15,405 nt of DNA from an uncultured Pseudanabaenaceae cyanobacterium (GTDB lineage Bacteria > Cyanobacteriota > Cyanobacteriia > PCC-9006 > JAAUQQ01): NCBI GenBank assembly GCA_938015405.1, contig CALLPZ010000452.1:1-15405 (forward strand). The letters are read 5' to 3'. Shown here piece after piece: positions 7,444-13,272 of the stretch (position 1 is the stretch's first letter; every line of letters starts with the position of its first letter). Below the pieces are notes generated by a model. It had not been told where the DNA came from and made no database searches. It worked only from the letters and a program-made list of their open reading frames with translations. The position numbers were made by a program, and so were the translations under genes.

Positions 7444-7470
7444 ATCCGGAAGAAACCCGTAAAGATACGG
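7444..7470 (+). promoter_or_regulatory. Composite element ATCCGGA-N8-GTAAAGATACGG, second copy
   Basis: CACAAAATCCGGA (7438-7450) followed by GTAAAGATACGG (7459-7470) repeats the element before paralogue 1. Here the core is also a dyad, CCGT-aaagat-ACGG (7457-7470). It lies 143 bases before the preferred start of paralogue 2. Confidence 0.5.
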
Positions 7471-7601
7471 TGAACAATCTTGTTTTCATCCCTCATAATG
7501 ATGTTCAGTAGGGACGAGCCGCAATTATAAGTTTGGGCATCTACCAATCCCCAGACTGCGCTTCAGAAAGTACGTGTTTCCCTAGTCAGGAAAGCTACAT
7601 C

Positions 7602-7934
7602 ATGTCTGGTATGCCCCTCCCTGCTCAGCTAAGGCGTTCTTCTACGTTCGCCTTAGCTGCAGTTACTTCAATATTTTTTTGTCTTGGCGATCTAGAATCT
7701 GCCAGTGCTGCATTGCCTTTGCCCCTTGGGGCTAATACAGGCAGTGTTTCTTTGTTAGGTGGCAACACCTTCGAAAATCGTTACCCAATCCCTCGGCGTA
7801 GCCATTTCAATCCGCTGGATCACTACAACAATCTCTCAACGCCAGTCCGTTCTATTCTTGGCCTCAGCAGCCTAGGTAGTTTTGGTTTACTGGCCTCATT
7901 TCGGCCGTTAGATACCAAGCGAAAGCGCAACTAG
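7602..7934 (+). CDS. Small secreted protein of unknown function, paralogue 2
   Basis: 110 aa from the ATG at 7602, preceded by AGGAAAG about 9 bases upstream. An in-frame TTG at 7533 would add 23 hydrophilic residues before the signal peptide and is disfavoured. The signal peptide runs through STFALAAVTSIFFCLGDLESASA with likely cleavage near ASA. The middle is rich in G, L, P and N and has little similarity to paralogue 1. The C-terminal 45 residues (RRSHFNPL onwards) share 25 identities with paralogue 1, including LSxxVRSxLxLS and GLLASxRPxD, and end in a basic KRKRN tail. The two genes are most simply a tandem duplication in which promoter element, signal peptide and C-terminal module were kept and the middle diverged. 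The protein has no recognised function. Confidence 0.7.
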   Translation: MSGMPLPAQLRRSSTFALAAVTSIFFCLGDLESASAALPLPLGANTGSVSLLGGNTFENRYPIPRRSHFNPLDHYNNLSTPVRSILGLSSLGSFGLLASFRPLDTKRKRN

Positions 7935-7947
7935 ACAAGACAGAAGC

Positions 7948-7999
7948 TTCCAAGAAAGAACCTCCGACTACATCAGTAGTCGGAGGTTCTTTCTTGGAA
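7948..7999. terminator. Perfect 24-bp hairpin terminator
   Basis: The arm at 7948-7971 is exactly complementary to 7976-7999 with a 4-base loop (ATCA). The arm has a GC-rich core (CCTCCGAC) flanked by AAGAAAGAA, so the right arm ends in TTCTTTCTT. It can terminate transcription from either side. It starts 14 bases after paralogue 2 and is unusually long and perfect for a simple terminator. Confidence 0.85.
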
Positions 8000-8089
8000 C
8001 AGAGCAAGAATCTTGTGCACCGCCAGGAATCCGGCAAGGCGATCGCCTCAAAAGACAGAATCGGATATATTCGCGCATCCTAAATTCAA

Positions 8090-8115
8090 GGTGGGGAGCT
8101 GTTTAACTCCCCACC
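8090..8115 (-). terminator. Terminator hairpin of crtI
   Basis: GGTGGGGAG (8090-8098) pairs with CTCCCCACC (8107-8115) over an 8-nt loop. It starts 6 bases after the crtI stop in the direction of transcription. The T-rich tail on the minus strand is short. Confidence 0.75.
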
Positions 8116-8120
8116 CAATC

Positions 8121-9638
8121 CTAGGCCCCGGCCAAGCTAGGTTCCTTCGTAGCCGGCTTAGCGGCTGACGAGCCAATCATATCCGCAACAATTTTGCCGG
8201 AGCTCAGAACGCCCGGAACACCTGCACCGGGGTGCGTCCCTGCGCCCACCAGATAAAGCCCCTTAATGTCCTCACTTTCATTGTGGGGACGGAACCAAGC
8301 GGACTGAGTCAACGTAGGCTCAACACCAAAAGCACTACCCCGGTAACTGTTGAGTTCACCCTCAAAGTGGTCGGGGTCAATGTGGTGCTCAGAGATGATG
8401 TGCTTGGACAACTCAGGCATATAACCCATGTCTTCCAAGTACTTGACAATAGAATCGCGGTACTCCTTGGCCTTCACGCTCCAGTCAATATCCCCTTTCT
8501 TCTTATTTGGCACTGGCGACAGGATATAGAAGGCGTCACAGCCTTCAGGAGCCAGAGATTGATCCGTCTTAGTGGGGCGGTAGACATAGAGGGAGAAGTC
8601 ATCCGCCAACAACTTGCGCTGGAAAATATCGTCCAGCAATTCCTTATAGCGGGGACCCATGATGATTTCATGGTGAGCCAAGTTGTCATACTTCTTGTCT
8701 GTGCCGACGTACATGACAAAGGCAGACATGGAGTACTTAAGGTTCTTCATGCGGAAGTCGCTGTTCCAACGGCGGAACTTCTTCGGCACCATTTTCAAGT
8801 AGGTGTTACCAATGTCTGCATTGCAGACCACTGCATCCGCCTCAATCACTTCACCGCCAGCCAGGCGAACGCCTTTGGCCTTTTTCGTGCCCTCTTCAAT
8901 GAGAATTTCTTCCACCATCTGGTTCTGACGGATCTCGCCACCGCAGTCTTGCAGAAGCTTCACCAGGGCCTTCACCAATGCGCCGGTGCCTCCCATGGTG
9001 AACCAAACCCCCATTTCCTGCTCCAGGCGATGAACCATGGTGTACATGGCACTGGATTTATAGGGGTGTCCTCCCAGGAATAGAGGATGGAAGCTGAACG
9101 CCTGACGTAGGCGATCGTCCTTGAGGTAGCTATTCACAATGCCCGCAACGGAGCGATAGGCCTGGACCTTAATCATGTCCGGTGCAGCCTTCAGCATGTC
9201 GGTCAACTTGCCAAATGGCTTGTCGATCAGCGGCATCGCTTTTTCGTAGGTCTCTTGGGCCTTCGCTTTGAGCTTCTCGTAACCAACGAGGTCTGCTTCG
9301 TTAAATTCCTTGATCTGGCGCAGCAAATCTTCTTCGTCATCGCTGTAGTTGAAGACCGAGCCATCTTCAAAGCGAATGTTGTAGAAGGGGTTGAGTTTCA
9401 CAAACTCAACGTAGTCTTCTCGCTTTTTACCGGCATTTTCAAAGATGTCGTCAACGATGTAAGGGGCCGTGATGATCGTGGGACCGCCATCGAATTTAAA
9501 GCCATCCTGCTCGTAAACATAGGCGCGCCCACCGGGCTTGTCTCGCTTATCTAGCACCAATACTTCATGCCCCTGGGCCTGAAGGCGGCAAGCTGCCGAC
9601 AATCCACCAAAGCCACTGCCGATAACGACAATCTTCAT
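8121..9638 (-). CDS. crtI: Bacterial-type phytoene desaturase CrtI
   Basis: 505 aa from the ATG at 9638, which has AGGGA about 9 bases upstream; a TTG two codons earlier is less likely. The N-terminal dinucleotide fold is VIGSGFGG (G7, G9, G12), followed by LDKRDKPGGRAYVY. Near the C-terminus is the family signature GAGTHPGAGVPGVLSSGK (465-482). Long stretches match proteobacterial CrtI, for example FDGGPTIIT, NPFYNIRFEDGSVFNY, RQAFSFHPLFLGG, WFTMGGTGALVKAL and GSAFGVEPTLTQSAWFRPHN. It is not CrtP: the CrtP sequence around its FAD site and its GLHIFFGAYPN segment are absent. CrtI enzymes carry out the four desaturations from phytoene to lycopene with FAD and usually also cover the isomerase step. 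Divergent crtB makes the substrate. Most cyanobacteria use CrtP, CrtQ and CrtH instead, so the gene type is notable. The product spectrum (three, four or more desaturations) cannot be read from sequence. Confidence 0.93.
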   Translation of the reverse strand: MKIVVIGSGFGGLSAACRLQAQGHEVLVLDKRDKPGGRAYVYEQDGFKFDGGPTIITAPYIVDDIFENAGKKREDYVEFVKLNPFYNIRFEDGSVFNYSDDEEDLLRQIKEFNEADLVGYEKLKAKAQETYEKAMPLIDKPFGKLTDMLKAAPDMIKVQAYRSVAGIVNSYLKDDRLRQAFSFHPLFLGGHPYKSSAMYTMVHRLEQEMGVWFTMGGTGALVKALVKLLQDCGGEIRQNQMVEEILIEEGTKKAKGVRLAGGEVIEADAVVCNADIGNTYLKMVPKKFRRWNSDFRMKNLKYSMSAFVMYVGTDKKYDNLAHHEIIMGPRYKELLDDIFQRKLLADDFSLYVYRPTKTDQSLAPEGCDAFYILSPVPNKKKGDIDWSVKAKEYRDSIVKYLEDMGYMPELSKHIISEHHIDPDHFEGELNSYRGSAFGVEPTLTQSAWFRPHNESEDIKGLYLVGAGTHPGAGVPGVLSSGKIVADMIGSSAAKPATKEPSLAGA

Positions 9639-9855
9639 GCCCAAAAATCCCTAGCGACGCTCGCACAATCACCACCGACAGTCTTTCGCAAGCCAAACTA
9701 ACCAAGACTTCCGCCATAGCAGGAAGCACCTGAGCTAAGAAAAAGCTGCAATTGCCGGTAGCTATACTTTTGTGAATATAGCATTCAGATCCGGCCCAGG
9801 CGAGGGAAATTCTTGAATCCACAAGGGTTTTGGAGAGTCTGCTTAAACCATTCAA

Positions 9856-9892
9856 ACGTGCAAAAGTTCGGATATGTAACGTTTTGCAACGT
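9856..9892. promoter_or_regulatory. Imperfect inverted repeat in the crtI-crtB region
   Basis: ACGTGCAAAAGTT (9856-9868) pairs with AACGTTTTGCAACGT (9878-9892), with two single-base bulges and a 9-base centre. It could be an operator for a dimeric regulator. No known motif was recognised. Confidence 0.4.
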
Positions 9893-9978
9893 ATAGTTAG
9901 AGAGAGTTCCATTCACTTTTGCTTCAGCGCCTCTTCATCATTAGCCCCAGCCAGGGCAGGGTGAGGGTAGCTCAAATA

Positions 9979-9997
9979 CTGATGAAGAACTCATCAG
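9979..9997. promoter_or_regulatory. CTGATGA-N5-TCATCAG dyad upstream of crtB
   Basis: A perfect 7-bp inverted repeat with a 5-base centre in the crtI-crtB intergenic region. It is operator-like in size; no binding protein is identified. Confidence 0.4.
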
Positions 9998-10250
9998 ACC
10001 GTATTGCTAAGGCCATGGGGCGCAATGCTTTCTGGTAAGCTGACACCGCGAGCGATCGCAGTTCGGTAGCCATTTGCTACTGTTTCAACCTCCTTAGATT
10101 CCTAAAACTGCAGTGGCAGATATTAGCGGAACCTAAGTCCGTTGTATTTAATGCCGCTGCTCCTCGGTGTTTCTTTCGTCTCGGTTGTTTTGGGACTATC
10201 GACCCTGTGTCTCCAGCCCCAGCAGTGATTAATTCCATCGCCTGTCTCGA

Positions 10251-11180
10251 ATGCTCCAACTGACTGAAACTCCCATTCGCTCGGCTCCGCAGGTTTCCAT
10301 TGACGATGCCTACGAGCGCTGTCGCGAAGTGACAGCCACCTACTCCAAATCGTTCTACCTCGCAACGCTTTTGATGCCCGAGTCAAAGCGTCGAGCAATT
10401 TGGGCGATTTATCTCTGGTGCCGCCGCACAGACGAACTCGTGGACGGCCCTGCTGCCGCAACCACGACACCAGCGACGCTAGACCGTTGGGAGCGTCAGT
10501 TGGAATCGATTTTCAACGGCGTTGCCGTGGACGACGAAGATGTGGCTCTGGTAGATACCCTGTCGCAGTTCGACATCGACATCCAACCCTTCAGGGACAT
10601 GATTGATGGACAGCGCATGGACCTAGAGCGCAATCGATATCAATCCTTCGAAGATCTCAAACTGTATTGCTACCGCGTCGCTGGAACCGTCGGACTGATG
10701 TCCACAGTCGTGATGGGAGCAGATTCACCTCTCGCTCCAGCCCCTTGGGATAAGCCCAAACTAAATCCCCCAACGGATGAGGCTGTCGCTCTGGGTATTG
10801 CCAACCAGCTCACCAATATTCTGCGGGATGTGGGAGAGGACTCTCGCCGGGGTCGGATTTATCTGCCCTTGGAAGACCTTGCCATGTTTAACTACACCGA
10901 AGCAGACCTGATGAATGGTGTGGTTGATGATCGCTGGCGCGCACTGATGAAGTTCCAAATCCAGCGGGCTCGCAAGTACTACGCTGAATCCGAGAGAGGC
11001 ATTCGTGAGCTGAGCAACAATGCTCGCTGGCCAGTTTGGTCTTCTCTAATGGTTTACAGCAAAATCCTTGATGCGATTGAGGAGAACGACTATGACGTCT
11101 TCAGTCAGCGTGCCTACGTGCCAGGCTGGCGGAAAATGCTTTATTTGCCTGTAGCTTGGCTGCGTTCCAACGTTCTCTAG
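10251..11180 (+). CDS. crtB: Phytoene synthase CrtB
   Basis: 309 aa, normal length. It condenses two geranylgeranyl diphosphates to phytoene, the first committed carotenoid step. Both Asp-rich substrate/Mg motifs are present: D61-ELV-D65 and D193-VGE-D197. The plant/cyanobacterial signature segments are YRVAGTVGLM (141-150), LGIANQLTNILRDVGED, SRRGRIYLPLEDL, DRWRALMKFQIQRAR and ARWPVWSSLMVYSKILDAIEENDYDVFSQRAYVP (split here as the C-terminal helix region, 258-291). The MLQL start matches that of other cyanobacterial CrtB proteins; there is no clear Shine-Dalgarno sequence. It is transcribed away from crtI, giving a two-gene phytoene-forming and desaturating locus. CrtB is of cyanobacterial type while the desaturase is of general bacterial type. 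Confidence 0.96.
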   Translation: MLQLTETPIRSAPQVSIDDAYERCREVTATYSKSFYLATLLMPESKRRAIWAIYLWCRRTDELVDGPAAATTTPATLDRWERQLESIFNGVAVDDEDVALVDTLSQFDIDIQPFRDMIDGQRMDLERNRYQSFEDLKLYCYRVAGTVGLMSTVVMGADSPLAPAPWDKPKLNPPTDEAVALGIANQLTNILRDVGEDSRRGRIYLPLEDLAMFNYTEADLMNGVVDDRWRALMKFQIQRARKYYAESERGIRELSNNARWPVWSSLMVYSKILDAIEENDYDVFSQRAYVPGWRKMLYLPVAWLRSNVL

Positions 11181-11207
11181 TCGAGTACTTGTCTAATTTA
11201 ATAAGTT

Positions 11208-11247
11208 TAGAAGGCCTATATAAGCTCACGCTCATATAGGCCTTCTA
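11208..11247 (+). terminator. Hairpin downstream of crtB
   Basis: TAGAAGGCCTATAT (11208-11221) pairs perfectly with ATATAGGCCTTCTA (11234-11247), and AGC/GCT extends it inside after one mismatch. There is no T-run after it, so it may protect the mRNA 3' end or terminate weakly, with the next hairpin as the main terminator. Confidence 0.55.
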
Positions 11248-11290
11248 GGTGTAAGTGCAACAGAATAAATTAACTCACTGAGCAAAAAAT

Positions 11291-11330
11291 AAAGCCCCCT
11301 CAATAGCCGTTAACTATTGAAGGGGCTTTT
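11291..11330. terminator. Strong bidirectional terminator between crtB and the RRM gene
   Basis: AAAGCCCC then TCAATAG (11291-11306, C bulge at 11299) pairs with CTATTGA then GGGGCTTT (11314-11329, A at 11321 opposite). T-runs or A-runs flank it on both sides. It serves both convergent genes. Confidence 0.85.
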
Positions 11331-11394
11331 ATGTCTAAATCATGACCGGAACAAACCACAAAGCTGGGGACGTAGCCAAACAGCAACGTCGAAA

Positions 11395-11811
11395 CTAGCT
11401 GTTCTGAGCCAACATAGCTTTAAGCTTTTCCAACTCATTCGCCCAGCGGGGATCGGGCTGCATGCTATCAGACCCACCAGCAGAGACCACTGCAGGACCA
11501 CGTTTCTTAGCACCGCCGCCACGCTTCTTAGCGCCGCCGCCTTCCTTACCTCCAGCAGATTCGGTGCGAGGCTGCGCCTTCTCCACTTTGATTTCTACAT
11601 CCTTCAGGGTGATGCCGTTGTATTTTTCGATGATTGCATCAACTTTACTCTCATCTTCCACAGTGACGAAACCAAAGCCGCGACACTTACCGGTTTTACG
11701 GTCTGTAACCAGCTTAGTAGAAACACCCTCACCGGCATCTGCAAACGCAGCTTCCAGCTCTTGATTCTCTAACTCGTTGGGTAAATTACCGACATAAAGA
11801 CGTACAGACAC
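11395..11811 (-). CDS. Cyanobacterial RRM-type RNA-binding protein
   Basis: 138 aa. A single RNA recognition motif covers about residues 3-80, with RNP2 LYVGNL (5-10) and RNP1 KCRGFGFV (42-49) intact, including the aromatic F46 and F48. A short Gly/Lys/Arg-rich linker (about 87-106) contains a 7-residue repeat (KKRGGGA type) encoded by two 21-bp DNA repeats, 18 of 21 identical (11501-11521 and 11522-11542). The tail ends DPRWANELEKLKAML, a short amphipathic helix also seen in related cyanobacterial proteins. Members of this family bind RNA in the cytoplasm; some are cold-induced and some help to localise mRNAs at thylakoids. Which subgroup this one belongs to is not certain. Its upstream region has a CATGCCAGG/CATGTCAGG direct repeat. 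The ATG at 11811 gives a standard RRM start (MSVRLYVGNL). Confidence 0.93.
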   Translation of the reverse strand: MSVRLYVGNLPNELENQELEAAFADAGEGVSTKLVTDRKTGKCRGFGFVTVEDESKVDAIIEKYNGITLKDVEIKVEKAQPRTESAGGKEGGGAKKRGGGAKKRGPAVVSAGGSDSMQPDPRWANELEKLKAMLAQNS

Positions 11812-12476
11812 GGAGCAGCCCTCCCAGGCAAGAATTCAAACAAACTTTCGATTTAGGCGACCTTAACCACATCAACGCACTATCAAAATCATGCCAGGCA
11901 AAACCATGTCAGGATTTTACAAATGAGCCAAATACCCAGAGATAGCTACCGCACCATAGCCAGCTCATGTGACTGCTCTCTAGAGCGTTCGAACAAAGAT
12001 TGACTTAAAAAGTTGTCACTAAAGTGATGGGTCGTAGTGCCTTGAGTTAAAACAGTTTTGAGGGAAATTATCCACTGGGGACATGGATATAACCATTACT
12101 CTCAATCCACTTCCATTCCATGGACCAGATTATCACGGGGCCCGTCCATCGCTGCGGAGATTCCAATGGATTTATTGAGACCTCAGCCGCTTAAAGAGAA
12201 CTGTCTATCCATGATTCAAACTCTCAGATGCACTGATATAGGGAAAGCGCGATCGCGACATCGTTCCAAGTCGCAACCGTATCGAAAGTCATCTGAAGAA
12301 GCAGATAAAACAAATATTTGGATTTCGTAAATCGTCTCAACAAGCAAGAGACTGTTGCTTCTACATCACAATCAAGGACCTATCCTAGGACTACCAGAGA
12401 GATGACTCACGAAAAATCGCATAGGCCCTGCGGCAAGGATATTAGTATATCTACCTATTCTTAATTTCCAATCAAG
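11812..12476. other. Long intergenic region without a convincing gene
   Basis: 665 bases between the RRM start and the receiver stop. The RRM promoter must be in its left part. Small dyads are TCACT-aa-AGTGA (12016-12027), AAGCAA-N7-TTGCTT (12342-12360) and GATAT-N4-ATATC (12438-12451). A plus-strand frame at 12058-12330 begins with TTG, has no ribosome site and has an undistinguished composition, so I do not call it. The base composition is more AT-rich than the genes. An unrecognised small RNA is possible. Confidence 0.45.
11885..11918 (-). promoter_or_regulatory. Direct repeat in the RRM gene promoter region
   Basis: CATGCCAGG (11890-11898) and CATGTCAGG (11905-11913) are 15 bases apart, and AAAATC (11885-11890) and GATTTT (11913-11918) bracket them as an inverted pair. 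It lies 75-105 bases upstream of the RRM start. The function is inferred only. Confidence 0.35.
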
Positions 12477-12986
12477 TCATTCCAACTCAGAGCAACGATG
12501 TTGACATTGCTTCAATTCATTTTCTAATTCACACATCATTTGATAAGCCCTCAATCCAGTCACCAATGTTGTAAATAGCTTCTGCTGGGTGAGTTCAAGC
12601 TTGGTTTTGTAATCGTTAATGTCATAGTCCAAGACCACGGACTCCTCAGGAGCCTCACCGGGCTGCCCCGTACGCACAACAATTTGGATTGAGCGATTGC
12701 CCATCACCTTACGAACCTGCTTAATCACCCGAAAACCAGCATCACTCGTTTCCATGACGATATCGAGCAAGATAATGGAGATATCAGGATGAGCTTGTAA
12801 AAGCTCGATTGCAGCCTGGGATGAGTAGGCTGAGAGAAAGGACAATCTGCGATTTTTAAACCGAAAACGTCGCAGCGCCAGCTTCGTGACCTGATGCACC
12901 TGCGTATCATCATCGACCATCATGACTTTCCAATGATGGTCTGAACCGTTGGGATGTTGAGGATCTAGCTCAGAGACATCAGACAT
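12477..12986 (-). CDS. Stand-alone response regulator receiver (DUF3369-associated type)
   Basis: 169 aa. The receiver spans about 19-150: acidic D25-D27 (VMMVDDDTQVHQVTKLALR), phospho-acceptor D75 (IILLDIVMETSDAGF), T106 (VVRTGQPGEAPE) and K127 (DYDINDYKTKLEL). This wording is typical of receivers that elsewhere precede a DUF3369 region with an HD-GYP or kinase output. Here the protein stops shortly after, with a short helix (MCELENELKQCQHRCSELE, 151-169) and no output domain. It is probably a phosphorylated adaptor for another protein. The first 18 residues are low-complexity and rich in His/Asp. It is on the same strand as the WD40 gene, 286 bases downstream of it, so co-transcription is possible but not shown. 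Confidence 0.88.
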   Translation of the reverse strand: MSDVSELDPQHPNGSDHHWKVMMVDDDTQVHQVTKLALRRFRFKNRRLSFLSAYSSQAAIELLQAHPDISIILLDIVMETSDAGFRVIKQVRKVMGNRSIQIVVRTGQPGEAPEESVVLDYDINDYKTKLELTQQKLFTTLVTGLRAYQMMCELENELKQCQHRCSELE

Positions 12987-13272
12987 GTGAGATTGGACGA
13001 TGGCAAGTCACGGAATAATTGGCAGGACTTTCCCCAGAGCTGAGGTCCGAGATCTACCCAACTATACTGGCCTTTCTCGCTCAGACGATGATGAAACACA
13101 CATCCTCCAAGCATTTACAGCAGAACTCAACTTGAAAGCTTGCACTTCTGCTCCCCCATGCGATCAACCAACAGCTCCGGTTGTAGACCTGTAACAACCG
13201 CATATCGCCAAAGCCACACACCTTAGCAATCAATCAGTGAACCTCACCGAACGAGGAGTACCACTCAAGCAA

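Larger units (their letters stand above)
9639..10250. other. Divergent crtI-crtB regulatory region
   Basis: 612 bases with no convincing gene. It holds three dyads: GCTATA-N10-TATAGC (9761-9782) about 125 bases upstream of crtI; an imperfect inverted repeat at 9856-9892; and CTGATGA-agaac-TCATCAG (9979-9997) about 255 bases upstream of crtB. A HIP1 octamer lies at 10052-10059. The minus-strand frames at 9565-9912 and 10077-10470 run antisense into the ends of crtI and crtB and are not supported. Confidence 0.55.

Noticed and set aside
8232..9083. Long plus-strand open frame of 283 codons
   Set aside because: It lies entirely antisense to crtI, whose protein sequence is unmistakable; the frame is a by-product of crtI codon use.
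8121..9638. Plant-type phytoene desaturase CrtP (pds) as the identity of this gene
   Set aside because: Its position next to crtB suggested CrtP, as in some cyanobacteria, but the protein matches CrtI motifs throughout and lacks CrtP-specific segments.
10550..10559. GGTAGATACC resembling the dyad motif
   Set aside because: It lies within crtB coding sequence and lacks the two central bases of the GTAWRGATAC motif, so it is probably chance. A similar GTTAGATACC at 7907-7916 inside paralogue 2 was rejected for the same reason.
12058..12330. Plus-strand frame of 90 codons in the intergenic gap
   Set aside because: It begins with TTG, has no ribosome site, includes a HIP1 octamer, and its predicted peptide has no domain-like pattern.
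13000..13194. Plus-strand frame of 64 codons upstream of the receiver
   Set aside because: It starts with ATG but lacks a ribosome site, and the peptide has no recognisable features; it overlaps the likely promoter region of the receiver gene.
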